Source of the DNA: Saussurea involucrata
Taxonomy: Eukaryota; Streptophyta; Magnoliopsida; Asterales; Asteraceae
Direction: 5' to 3'
DNA length: 64,000 nt
Assembly: GCA_033807775.1 (NCBI GenBank)
Contig: CM066320.1
Span: forward strand, 184,744,784 to 184,808,783
Part shown: piece by piece, positions 53,163-63,738 of the stretch
How positions within the stretch are numbered: position 1 is the stretch's first letter
Layout of the letters: every line of letters starts with the position of its first letter
The notes under the pieces: generated by a model
What the model was told of the DNA's origin: nothing
What the model saw: only the letters and a program-made list of their open reading frames with translations
Databases searched by the model: none
Made by a program: the position numbers and the translations under genes

Positions 53163-55475
53163 TCACCGTAGGTCTCCGTACATTTTGTTAGTCCCCGGGT
53201 GAATCGTGTACTTGGATTCGTGAGCCTCTTCCAGAATTGCCTTCCTGAGCTCCCCGGTCTTCGGGACCCAAATCCTCCCATTGAAACACTTCACCCCTCG
53301 CCCATCCTCTACCAGTGAGGTCAGTTGCCCGATCAGTCTTTCCTTATTGAGGTCGTTAGCACTGAGCGCTTCGGCTTGACACTTTTTTATCTCGGCCAGT
53401 AAGTTAAAGGTCACTTCAGCTCTCATAACCACAATGCTGGGGACCTCGTTCCTTTCTTTGCGACTTAAAGCGTCCGCCACTACATTTGCCTTCCCTGGGT
53501 GGTACTCGATCTTACAATCGTAATCGGTCAACAGCTCGATCCATCTTCTTTGACGCATATTCAACTCTTTCTGATCAAAGAGGTGACATAAGCTCTTATG
53601 ATCTGTGAAAATCTGGCACTTCGTCCCGTACAGGTAATGCCGCCAAATTTTCAAGGCAAAAAACATTGCCGCCAATTCTAAGTCGTGCGTAGGATATCGA
53701 GCTTCGTGATCTTTTAACTGACGGGAGGCATAAGTAATCACCTTTCCTCTTTGCATGAGTACGCAACCTAAGCCGAGTTTCGACACGTCACTGAATACTA
53801 CAAAGTCATCTGACCCATCTGGTAACGACAACACTGGAGCGCTACTCAACATGTCCTTCAATCTTTGGAAGGCTTCCTCTTGCTTCTCGGACCAAGCAAA
53901 CTTGATGTTTTTCTTGGTTAGAGAGGTTAATGGCATGGCAATACGCGAAAAGTCCTTTATGAACTTCCGGTAGTACCCTGCCAAACCGAGGAAACTTCGA
54001 ACTTCGGACGGGTTCTTCGGTTGCTCCCAGTCTCGGATGGCTTCAATCTTTGCCGGGTCCACCATGATTCCTTTCTCGGACACCACATGCCCGAGGAATT
54101 GCACCTCCCTTGGCCAAAATTCACACTTTGAAAACTTAGCAAACAATTTCTCCTTCTTCAAAAGCTCAAGAATCAGCCTAAGGTGGTTCTCGTGCTCCTT
54201 CTCCGATTTTGAGAAAATCAAAATGTCGTCTATGAACACTATCACGAACTTGTCTAAATAAGGTTGACACACCCTATTCATTAAGTCCATGAAGGCTGCA
54301 GGGGCGTTGGTTAAGCCGAACGGCATCACCAGAAACTCGTAATGCCCATACCTAGTTCTGAAAGCGGTCTTTGGTATGTCCTCCTCTATTACCTTGAGTT
54401 GATGGTACCCCGATCTCAAGTCTATCTTGGAAAAATAGCTAGCTCCTTGAAGTTGATCAAACAGGTCGTCGATTCGCGGTATTGGATACTTATTCTTGAT
54501 GGTAACCTTGTTGAGCTCTCGGTAGTCTATACACATTCGCATGGTGCCGTCCTTCTTCTTTACGAAGAGTACAGGTGCTCCCCACGGTGACGTACTCGGC
54601 CTCACGAATCCCTTGTCTAACAATTCCTGCAACTGAGTCATCATTTCTTTCATTTCGGAAGGCGCCAATCTATATGGCGCCCGAGCGATCGGTGCAGCTC
54701 CAGGCATCAAATCGATTTTGAACTCGATCTGACGATCCGGAGGTAGACTTGTCAAATCATCCGGAAATACTTCCGGGTATTCGTTCACTACGTGCACATC
54801 ACCCACTCCACGATTCTCTTTCTTGGCGTCTAACACGTACGCTAAGAATCCTCGACATCCTTTCTTCAAACACCTGCTAGCCTTGATCATGGAGATAAGG
54901 CTAGTCTTTCTATTACGGCGGTTCCCATAAATCACTATGGGATCTCCATCGGGTGAGTGGATCCTAATTAGCTTTTTGTTGCAAACGATATTGGCATCAT
55001 TTGCGGCTAACCAGTCCATACCCAACACTACATCGAACTCCCCCATAGCTATGGGGTATAACTTCATAGGCAACAGTCTTCCTTCTATATCTACGACACA
55101 ATTTTCTAATACTTCTATAACATATACCAGACTGTCGTTAGCAGTATCCACCTCTAGCGCCCTCTCCAACTGTCTAGGTCTCACCCCTAAACATTTCATA
55201 AACGTATGCGAAATGAACGAGCGATTTTCTCCTGAATCAAATAACACATTGGCACACAGTGAGTTTACTAAAAATGTACCTGCCACAACGTCTGGAATTT
55301 CCTCCGCTTCCTCCGCAGTCATGCGAAACGCGCGCCCCTTAGCGCGTGCCGGCTCCGTCCCCTTCTCACTTCCTCTCTCCCCCTGACGATTCCCAGACTG
55401 AGTTGATCCCCCCTTTTTCAATTGCGGACAGTCATATCGAGTATGTCCAACAACTCCACATTGAAAACACGATTT
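53163..55475 (-). pseudogene. GYP-E protease, RT and RNase H
   Basis: Long uninterrupted stretch in a different frame from upstream gag. Zinc knuckle CFQCGVVGHTRYDC, protease LFDSGENRSFIS (usual form DSGA) and VVLGMDWLAAND, RT with RMCIDYRELNKVTIKNKYPI, FSKIDLRSGYHQLKV and the FIDDI catalytic box, then RNase H with FSDVSKLGLGC, PTHDLELAAMFFALK and FTDHKSL. Ends with TGA where integrase should follow. Without the frameshifts this would be a typical Gypsy pol. Confidence 0.88.
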
Positions 55476-56187
55476 CCCTTTTGGGGCAATCCCTTGACAG
55501 GTGACCAGGCAAGCCACACCGGTAGCATGAATTCGAGCCTGCCATGCACTCACCCCGGTGCACCTTGTTGCACTTCGTACACGGTTTCCCAACTATATCT
55601 TTGCTTACACGGTTATCAGACCGGAACGCTTTCCCTTTCCTCGAGTCATTCCTCGCTCCATCCCATTTGCGCTTGTCGCCGCTCTTCTCAGAAGTCTGAC
55701 GGTTCTTCTCCATTTCGATTAGTTCGGCCGCATCGATAGCTGTTTGAAACGTAACGGGGTTTCTTGCCATTACTAGCTCTCGAATATCACTTCTTAGACC
55801 GTGAATGTAGTGATTCACTCTCCGACCCTCCGTCGGCAAGTACAGGTCGGCGAAACGGGACTACTCGATAAACCTTGAAGTGTACTCCCGTACCGTCATT
55901 CTCCCCTGCTCCAAACCCAGGAATTCTTCTTCCAGCTTTTTCACTGCCGCGAGTGGGCAGAACTGTGCTTTAAACCGGTCTACAAACGATTCCCACAACA
56001 TTCCCTTCGCCATTGCAGAGCCCTTTCCCCCAGTTTCGGCTTCCCACCAGTAAACTGCGTCGGATTTCAACATGGACAAGGCAAACATCACCCTGTCCTC
56101 ATCAGCGCATTTGCAAGTGTCAAAAACTAGTTCCATCTCTTTTACCCACCTCATTGCTAGAACCGGGTCACATTCGCCTTTGAACAA
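55432..56187 (-). pseudogene. GYP-E Gag, capsid and first zinc knuckle
   Basis: Reads MRWVKEMELVFDTCKCADED and AVYWWEAETGG (Retrotrans_gag domain), a TAG at 55861-55863 in place of a sense codon, then EGRRVNHYIHGLRSDIRELV and a CCHC knuckle CYRCGLPGHLSRDC. The frame is lost at an AAAAGGG run near 55475, beyond which pol is in another frame. Overlaps the previous entry because the two frames cross. Confidence 0.82.
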
Positions 56188-56665
56188 CCTTAAAGTTACA
56201 ACCCTTAGCTGCCGATGCGTTCACCACCAACGACGCTGCTTTCGAACGACTCCCGGTACCAGATTCAACAGGGTTTGACAACTCTGCACTTTCTTTGTTT
56301 TCAGTCGTCCCTTTGCTTTCAGAGGCCGTCTCATTATTCCTGGTGAGGAGGGTTTGCAGAGTCTCCTGGATTTTACCAAGCTCTGCGGCCAAATTCTCTC
56401 GAGTTACGAATGTGGATCCCCGACCTCGACCACGTCCCCTTGGCGGGTTCTCTCTCCTTACTGTAGCCGAACTCTCCTGGATAGAGTCTTCTTGGTGGGC
56501 GGGTATTTCCACACTCCTCGTCCTTCCACGACCCCTTCCACGACCCCTTCCGCGACCCCTTCCGCGACCTCTTCCGCGGTTAGCTGGTCCACACTCCAGG
56601 GTCTCTTCTTCTTGGTTCCTTGGTATGACAGGCACTGACTTACTTCTCAAATTTCTTCCAGCCAT
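56168..56665 (-). pseudogene. GYP-E Gag N-terminus with RG repeat tract
   Basis: From ATG at about 56665 (MAGRNLRSKS). Contains a run of about ten Arg-Gly pairs and a second RGRGRG stretch, followed by ENLAAELGKIQETLQTLLTR. RG-rich tracts bind RNA in many proteins. A frameshift near 56180 separates it from the capsid domain. The RG repeat (CGACCCCTTCC-like units at about 56525-56575) is a local minisatellite. Confidence 0.75.
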
Positions 56666-56940
56666 AGCACTAATTCTGAAAGAAAACAATCGTTAACCCT
56701 TGCCAAACGTGACAGCACTACATTGCTATAAAAGGTAATTGAAGCACGCACATGTACCTGTAAGCTCGTTATTACACTGGCCAGGTGTAATCCCATACTT
56801 ACCTTACACGTTTGTCCTTGGCACCTTATTCCTAAGCGCCTTATAGTGATCGTCCCTAGAAGCAAACCTATGTCTCGGCTGTGTTCCTCCTCCTACAGTT
56901 TAAGTTTAGGCCCTAATGGTCACCTAAATCCCTTAAACTA

Positions 56941-56955
56941 AGGCTCTGATACCAT
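56941..56955 (-). other. GYP-E primer binding site (tRNA-iMet)
   Basis: Minus strand ATGGTATCAGAGCCT next to the right LTR. Confidence 0.88.
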
Positions 56956-56956
56956 T

Positions 56957-58745
56957 TGTAACATCCCCACAAGTAGATCATACAATAAACCAAAAACTGA
57001 GCGTTTTACAATGTCAAAAGAAAAGATTGACCATTACATTCAAAATATGAGTTTAACAAAATGACAGCGGAAGTCTAACTACCCACAGCCGAGCTCTAGA
57101 CTAAGGTTAATCATCTATCTTGGAGTCGCTCTATCTCCAAGCCACAATCCTTCTGTCTTTAATCCCTAACACTTGAGCCTGAAGCTCGCTTACCTGAAAA
57201 TGGTTTAGTTTTGAAAAGCGAGGGTTAGACCAAAAGGCCTAGTGAATTCCCTCCAAAAAAGAACATGTTTAATATAAAATCATTTGTTAAAATGCATAAC
57301 AAGTCATCATACATGGTACTACACTGTGTAATGGATCACTTAACCATTTGCGATCGGGGCCCAAGCAGACTCCCCTTTCGCCCTCTCGTATCGGGGCCCA
57401 AGCAGACTCCCCGATACCCGCCGAGGAGGAAACGAATTCCAACCTACCGTCTCGTCATACCAAACCAAGGAATCATCAGATCCCGAGGCTCATTGATCCC
57501 ACAGTACAAACCGACATCACATAGCATGCACATACGATTCATAAAACATTTGACTCTTCATAAATCATGCGCATCATCATATCAAACATTCATTTCTTTC
57601 CTTAATGCATATAAGTTCATAAATATTTCATGCGTTTTAAAACCATAATCAGTAAAAGAGTCATTTAACAGTTACGTCGTAAAAGAGGTTTAGGGAACTC
57701 ACCTGATATGAAGTCCGTCTCTACACTCGTGTCCGACCCACGTAAACCTACGTATGAATCAGAATTATCAGACTCTCTAGTCCCAAGATGAACTGACCCC
57801 GACATAGACTCCTCTCGCATTCTGCTCTGAAACTCGCTAACCTCCCAGTTTTCGCAACCTGAAGAACTCGCAAGCTAAGCCTGCGAAAACCACACTTTTC
57901 GCAAGCGGCACTTGCGAATTCCATGGTTTGCGCAACCCATGGTTGCGAGTTCTGGACTTAGTCTCAAGCCTAGGGCACCTCTGAACTTCTCGCAACCTAC
58001 GCCTGCGAAAACCACACTTTTCGCAACAGGCCTCTGCGAAAAGTAGCACTTTTCGCAGTAGACCCTTGCGAAAAGTGTCCTTCCGACACTGTTCATCGTC
58101 TCCTACCTCAGATCACTTATCCAAAAATCGTCTAGAACCCTACTTTTCATTTCTACGTTGATTTATGGGAGATATCTCTACTTTAACAAACTTAAACTTC
58201 ACTAAACACCGATTCTTAGTAAAACCGAGAAATCGAATGGTTTTCTCAATCATCCCGGGTCTGCCATTTTATGTCGGAGTCCCAAGAATACATTGTACCA
58301 AAACTAATCTTACAAATAAATTCGAGTTTATCACTAGCACACTTAGTTCGAAGAAATAGAAAAACAACTCAGGAACTTCAACATCCGATAATGGCAGGTC
58401 CAGGTGAAGATAAACTCATTTGATTTTATCCATTTCGAGTTGCTCAAACAGGGGAGATGATTAAGGAGCTTCAACTGACAATAGCCATTAAATTGATGAA
58501 GATTACCTGGTTTGGATTTCTCCCTTGCTCAAAATTCCTTCTGCACGTCTCTTTTCCCTTCTTTCTTTCTTCCAGCCGAAAATGTTCAAATGAGGGTAGT
58601 ACTGATTTAGGGATTAAAATAATGCCCTAGGGATTTGGGCCCAACAACCCAAATGCATAAATTTCAAATAAGGCCTTTAGCTGAACTTCCTTTTCTCCCA
58701 CATTGACCACCAAACTTTCCTTTGAATAATTATTGGGTTATTACA
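56957..58745 (-). repeat. GYP-E right LTR (5' LTR, 1789 bp)
   Basis: Counterpart of 50150-51939, with about 20 differences. Motif array at 57837-58082. Confidence 0.92.
57226..57241 (-). other. Conserved LTR hairpin, GYP-E right LTR
   Basis: Same stem and loop as at 50419-50434. Confidence 0.6.
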
Positions 58746-58749
58746 AGTA

Positions 58750-58761
58750 TGGTATCAGAGC
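58750..58761 (+). other. GYP-F primer binding site (tRNA-iMet)
   Basis: TGGTATCAGAGC. Its first base belongs to the GYP-E target duplication, so the PBS is now separated from its own LTR by 8.6 kb. Confidence 0.88.
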
Positions 58762-59095
58762 AGTAGTTTAAGTGAACTAGGTATGATATTGAGATGCCTA
58801 GACTTAAGCTGTGATGAAATTAAGTTATGATCTGCAAGAGATGGGTAGAATTGCTAAGACCGGGTAGTCTTAGGGTTGACTGAAATACACGAAATTAGTA
58901 CTGTAACGATGGTAACGAGAATTCTCATGTATAATATGTTCGCAATTTCAATTAGCTACTGTTATTATGGATATATTGTTACATAAGCAATTTTGTTTCT
59001 CAATTGTTACATTGACTGATTAGTGATAAAGTACGTTTAGTATGTTTAGAATTCTGTTTAACCATTTGTATGGTTATTTGTGTCTGTTCAGAACA
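58762..59095 (+). other. GYP-F leader, non-coding
   Basis: Untranslated region between PBS and gag. Contains TGATAAAGTACGTTTAGTA at 59024-59042, nearly the same as 48942-48960 at the left edge of the GYP-F LTR. Confidence 0.7.
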
Positions 59096-62000
59096 ATGGT
59101 GAATACGCCACCTAGAGAAAGAGTTGGAACTGAGGAAGTAGAAGTGAGTAATATGCATAATACACCAAGAAATTTTCTTTCTTTGGGAGGTATGCATACT
59201 CCAGCCCAGAGGGTGGGTACAAGTAATGTTAGTCAGACGGCAGAATTTAATATGGAAACAAGAATAATGGAGAACGTATCGAGAATGATGAATGCTTCGG
59301 TAGAAAGACAAGCTGAGTTGATGAACGCCTCCATGGAAAGACAAACCGAAATGTTTATGAAGTTGTTCAATGAAAGGAATGTAGAACCAATACGTCAAGT
59401 AATTGATACTGGAGTGATAAATCCGACGGGTAATCCAAGGCCAGAGATGGAACGAAGGGTAGAAAGAATTTGTTCTTACAAAACATTTCTAAGCTGCAAG
59501 CCGCCTGAATTTAAAGGGGAAGATAGTCCAGTTGCATGTATGAATTGGCTGCGGGAGATAGAGCAAGCTTTCCGAGCCCGTGAATGTGAGGAAGGATCAA
59601 AAGTCATATTTGCCTCTCAGATGTTAAGAGGTAATGCTTTGAACTGGTTGAATGTTTTGACAGCTTCTTTAGCGACACCTGTATTAAATGCCATGACATG
59701 GGGAATATTTAAAGAGAAAATACTGAAAGAGTATTGTAATGAACATGAGATGGATCGGATAGAAGAACAATTTAGAAATCTCAAGAAGGGTAACATGTCG
59801 GTGAGAAGATACACAAAATTATTTATGGAGAAACTGAACTTGGTAGGGCACGTGGCTCCTGCTGAGAAAGATAAAGTTAAAGCATACTTGAAAGGGTTGC
59901 CGGCCGAGATGATGCCCCGAGTGCGGAATTCAAAGGCGGTAACACTCAGGGAAACGATTGAAGAGGCCAAGTTAATAGAGGAGATGTATGCCAGAGATAA
60001 GGAAGAGAAAGCTCATGTTGGAGATAAAAGAAAATGGGAAGGTCGTTCTGATTCTTCTCAGAAGCTTAGATTGTTTGGTAAAAACATACGTTCGGATTCA
60101 CGAAAGGAACCCAGCTGGTGTCCGAAGTGTAAAAGTAAGCATTTTGGGCAATGTCGAGCAGGCGGACCAGAGTGTTTTAAGTGTGGAAAGATGGGGCACA
60201 TTGCAATCAATTGTTCTATTCCGGGTGTGATGTGTTTTGAATGTAAGCAGCCAGGACATATTCGGAGGGATTGTCCAAAATTGAAGAAGGAAGGAGAACA
60301 GGGAAGGAAGACGGTTATTCCAAAACCCACAGGACGAGCGTTTAATATGACTGCTGAGGAGGCGAAAGGATCCAAAGATGTCGTCTCTGGTACATTTCTT
60401 ATAAATTATATTCCAGCCCATGTGTTATTTGATTGTGGTGCAAATTATTCGTTTGTATCCAAAGTGTTTTATGGTAAATTAGCTATGCCTGTCACTACTT
60501 TAGGAGATGCCTTAGTAGTAGAGGTAGCAAATGTGGGTCTAGCTTTGGTTGGTGAAAGAATAGATGGTTGTACAATTCAGATAGAGGATACCAAGTTTCC
60601 AATTGACATGTTGTTAATGGAAATTGGGGGATTTGATGTTATTGTGGGCATGGATTGGTTGACTGATAATCAAGCAGAAATAATGTGTGCCAAGAAGTTG
60701 ATCCGAATCCCGATGGTTGACCAAGATGATGTATTTATTTATGGGGAAAGGCAGAAGGGAGAAGTACAGTTGATCTCAGTTGCAAAGGCACGTAAATGTT
60801 TATTGAAAGGATGTTCGTCGTATTTGGCCTATGTTTTAGATACAAAATCAGAAAAGAAGCAGATACAAGACCTCAAAGTAGTACGTGATTTTCCTGATGT
60901 ATTCCCAGATGATCTTCCAGGTTTGCCTTTGGAAAGGCAAGTAGAGTTCCGTATTGATCTAATTCCTGGAGCAACACCAATAGCTCGTGCACCGTATCGT
61001 TTGGTGCCAGCAGAGATGAAAGAGATGATGTCACAATTGCAGGAGTTATTAGACAAAGACTTTATTAGACCGAGTTCTTCACCTTGGGGAGCTCCGGTGC
61101 TGTTTGTTAAAAAGAAAGATGGAACTATGAGAATGTGCATAGATTATCGGGAATTGAATAAAGTGACAATCAAGAACAAGTATCCGTTGCCACGAATTGA
61201 TGACTTGTTTGATCAATTGCAAGGTGTGGGATGTTTTTCTAAGATTGATCTGAGGTCAGGGTATCATCAAGTCCGAGTAAGGGATGAAGATATTCCGAAG
61301 ACTGCTTTCAGAACAAAGTATGGGCATTATGAATTCCTCGTAATGCCATTTGGTTTGACTAATGCTCCAGCAATATTCATGGATTTGATGAATAGAGTTT
61401 GTCGGCCCTTTCTAGACAAGTTTGTCATTGTATTTATTGATGACATACTAGTCTATTCAAAGAATGAAAATGATCACGAGTGTCACCTTCATGAAGTTTT
61501 AGAAGTGTTGAGAAAAGAGAAATTGTATGCAAAATTCTCAAAATGTGAATTTTGGTTAAAAGAAGTACAATTTCTGGGTCATGTAATTTCTGCTGAAGGT
61601 GTGAAAGTGGATCCAGCCAAGATAGAAGCAATGATGAATTGGGAGACTCCAAAGAATGCATCTGAAATAAGAAGTTTCTTGGGTTTGGCTGGGTATTATC
61701 GGAGGTTTATCCAAGATTTCTCGAAGATTGCTTCTGTTTTAACCGTGTTAACTCGTAAGAATGTAAAGTTTGTTTGGACCGAAAAGCAAGATTCAGCTTT
61801 CAAAACTTTAAGGCAGAAGTTGTGTGAAGCTCCCATTTTAGCATTGCCGGAAGGAACGGAGGATTTTGTAGTTTATAGTGATGCTTCAAAGATGGGTCTA
61901 GGATGTATATTAATGCAAAGAGGCAAGGTAATTGCTTATGCATCAAGGCAATTGAAAGAACATGAAAAGAATTATCCTACCCATGATTTAGAATTGGCAG

Positions 62001-63232
62001 CGGTAGTGTTTGCTTTGAAATTATGGCGTCATTATCTGTACGGAACAAAGTGTACTCTTTATACTGATCATAAGAGTTTAAAACATGTCTTCGATCAGAA
62101 AGAGTTAAATATGAGGCAGAGACGATGGCTTGAATTACTTAAAGATTACGATTGTGAACTGCATTACCATCCTGGAAAAGCAAATGTCGTAGCTGATGCC
62201 TTGAGCAGGAAGGAGTATAATGGTTGTCTGAAGTCAACTAATGCTAGAATTGATGTATTGTCAAGTCTGATTGAACGAATAATGGATGCACAAACGGAAG
62301 CTCTTTTGGAAGAAAATTTAAAAACTGAAGTTATGGTCAAACAACGGTTTCAACTGACAGAAGATAGCCGCGGGGTGAAGCTATTTAGAGGCCGTGTTTG
62401 GGTACCAAGAATAGGTAGGAATCGAGAATTGATTATGGAAGATGCTCACAAATCTAAGTATTCCATTCACCCTGGGAGTACTAAGATGTATAGAGATCTG
62501 AAGCTACACTATTGGTGGCCAACTATGAAGTTAGACGTGGCTCGATGTGTAGAAAAGTGTGGAACCTGTTCTTTAGTTAAAGCTGAACATCAAAAGCCAT
62601 ACGGAAGTTTTCAATCTTTGGAAATTCCGGAGTGGAAATGGGATAAGATTACTATGGATTTCGAGACGAAGTTACCAAAGACGCAAAGAGGTAACGACAC
62701 TATATGGGTAATTGTTGACAGGTTGACAAAGAGTGCTCATTTTCTTGCTATGAAAGAAGCTTCACCGATAGAAAAGTTGGCGAAGTTGTATATTGACGAA
62801 GTGGTGTCAAGACATGGTATACCAGTGTCTATTGTTTCTGATCGTGATAGTCGGTTTACATCAAGGTTTTGGCAGTCACTTCAAGAAGAGTTGGGTACAA
62901 AATTAAATTTAAGTACCGCGTATCATCCACAAACGGACGGTCAAAGTGAAAGAACTATTCAGACATTGGAAGATATGCAAAGAGCATGTATATTAGATTT
63001 TGGAGGTAATTGGGATACGCATTTACCATTAGTGGAATTTGCGTATAACAATAGTTATCGTTCTAGTATCGGAAGAGCACCGTTCGAAGCCTTGTATGGT
63101 AGAAAGTGTAGAACTCCAGTATGTTGGTTAGAAGCTGGAGAGAAACAGTTTGCCGGACCGGAAATGGTACAACAAACGGCTGATAAAGTGAAGGAAATCC
63201 GACAACACATGAAAGCGGCTCAGGATAGATAG
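59096..63232 (+). CDS. GYP-F Gag-Pol polyprotein
   Basis: Open for 1378 codons from the ATG at 59096 (an in-frame ATG at 59042 lies in the leader). Gag: capsid domain (CMNWLREIEQAFRAREC; LNWLNVLTASLATPV), then zinc knuckles CFKCGKMGHIAINC and CFECKQPGHIRRDC. Protease: LFDCGANYSFVS (Cys where Ser is usual) and VIVGMDWLTDNQ. RT: MRMCIDYRELNKVTIKNKYP, FSKIDLRSGYHQ and FIDDILVYS. RNase H: YSDASKMGLGC and YTDHKSLKH. Integrase: HYWWPTMKLDV, CGTCSLVKAEH, ITMDFETKLP, VSDRDSRFTSRFW, HPQTDGQSERTIQTLED. TAG at 63230 ends it before the integrase C-terminus. Chromovirus, Tekay/Del-like. Confidence 0.93.
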   Translation: MVNTPPRERVGTEEVEVSNMHNTPRNFLSLGGMHTPAQRVGTSNVSQTAEFNMETRIMENVSRMMNASVERQAELMNASMERQTEMFMKLFNERNVEPIRQVIDTGVINPTGNPRPEMERRVERICSYKTFLSCKPPEFKGEDSPVACMNWLREIEQAFRARECEEGSKVIFASQMLRGNALNWLNVLTASLATPVLNAMTWGIFKEKILKEYCNEHEMDRIEEQFRNLKKGNMSVRRYTKLFMEKLNLVGHVAPAEKDKVKAYLKGLPAEMMPRVRNSKAVTLRETIEEAKLIEEMYARDKEEKAHVGDKRKWEGRSDSSQKLRLFGKNIRSDSRKEPSWCPKCKSKHFGQCRAGGPECFKCGKMGHIAINCSIPGVMCFECKQPGHIRRDCPKLKKEGEQGRKTVIPKPTGRAFNMTAEEAKGSKDVVSGTFLINYIPAHVLFDCGANYSFVSKVFYGKLAMPVTTLGDALVVEVANVGLALVGERIDGCTIQIEDTKFPIDMLLMEIGGFDVIVGMDWLTDNQAEIMCAKKLIRIPMVDQDDVFIYGERQKGEVQLISVAKARKCLLKGCSSYLAYVLDTKSEKKQIQDLKVVRDFPDVFPDDLPGLPLERQVEFRIDLIPGATPIARAPYRLVPAEMKEMMSQLQELLDKDFIRPSSSPWGAPVLFVKKKDGTMRMCIDYRELNKVTIKNKYPLPRIDDLFDQLQGVGCFSKIDLRSGYHQVRVRDEDIPKTAFRTKYGHYEFLVMPFGLTNAPAIFMDLMNRVCRPFLDKFVIVFIDDILVYSKNENDHECHLHEVLEVLRKEKLYAKFSKCEFWLKEVQFLGHVISAEGVKVDPAKIEAMMNWETPKNASEIRSFLGLAGYYRRFIQDFSKIASVLTVLTRKNVKFVWTEKQDSAFKTLRQKLCEAPILALPEGTEDFVVYSDASKMGLGCILMQRGKVIAYASRQLKEHEKNYPTHDLELAAVVFALKLWRHYLYGTKCTLYTDHKSLKHVFDQKELNMRQRRWLELLKDYDCELHYHPGKANVVADALSRKEYNGCLKSTNARIDVLSSLIERIMDAQTEALLEENLKTEVMVKQRFQLTEDSRGVKLFRGRVWVPRIGRNRELIMEDAHKSKYSIHPGSTKMYRDLKLHYWWPTMKLDVARCVEKCGTCSLVKAEHQKPYGSFQSLEIPEWKWDKITMDFETKLPKTQRGNDTIWVIVDRLTKSAHFLAMKEASPIEKLAKLYIDEVVSRHGIPVSIVSDRDSRFTSRFWQSLQEELGTKLNLSTAYHPQTDGQSERTIQTLEDMQRACILDFGGNWDTHLPLVEFAYNNSYRSSIGRAPFEALYGRKCRTPVCWLEAGEKQFAGPEMVQQTADKVKEIRQHMKAAQDR

Positions 63233-63253
63233 AAGAGTTATGCTGATCTATAA

Positions 63254-63697
63254 AGGAGACCAAAAGAATTTCAAGTTGGGGAGCGAGTTATGTTGAAAGT
63301 ATCTCCGTGGAAAGGTGTAATTCGTTTTGGAAAGCGTGGGAAGTTAAGTCCTCGTTTTCTAGGACCTTTCACTATCACTAAGAGAATTGGCCAGCAAGCG
63401 TATCAATTAGATCTACCACCTGAATTAGAAGGAATTCATAACACGTTTCATGTATGTTATCTTCGAAAGTGTTTAGCTGAAGAAAAGGACGTAATTCCAA
63501 TTTCTGATGTAAAGGTGGATGAGAAGAGTCGATATGTTGAAGATCCGGAAGCAATACTGGAAAAGTTTGTTCGGAAGTTGAGAAATGGCAAAGAAGTAAG
63601 TATGCTGAAAGTACAATGGAAACATCATCGAGGTAGTAACGTGACTTTAGAGTCAGAGGAAGAAATGAAGAAAAGATACCCTCATTTGTTTGCTTAG
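63254..63697 (+). pseudogene. GYP-F integrase C-terminus and chromodomain-like tail
   Basis: In the same frame as gag-pol but separated by TAG (63230-63232) and TAA (63251-63253). It has VGERVMLKVSPWKGVIRFGK, GPFTITKRIGQQAYQLDLPP, FHVCYLRKCLAEE and the tail LKVQWKHHRGSNVTLESEEE followed by KKRYPHLF. Apart from the two stops it is full length, so the element was recently intact or is read through. Confidence 0.85.
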
Positions 63698-63738
63698 TTT
63701 GATTTCGGGGACGAAATCATTTTCAAGTTGGGGAGTAT
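63698..63738 (+). other. GYP-F 3' end and polypurine tract
   Basis: GATTTCGGGGACGAAATC followed by AAGTTGGGGAGTA just before the LTR; the same GGGGACGAA block ends GYP-A and GYP-B interiors. Confidence 0.75.

Larger units (their letters stand above)
50150..58745 (-). mobile_element. GYP-E: chromovirus-type Gypsy element with broken gag-pol
   Basis: Perfect target duplication AGTAT (50145-50149, 58746-58750). LTRs 50150-51939 and 56957-58745 differ at about 20 positions by eye. The PBS abuts the right LTR on the minus strand and the purine tract abuts the left. Coding order on the minus strand is gag, protease, RT, RNase H, integrase, chromodomain-like tail, broken by three frameshifts and three stops. 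It lies precisely between the GYP-F LTR and PBS. Confidence 0.92.
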
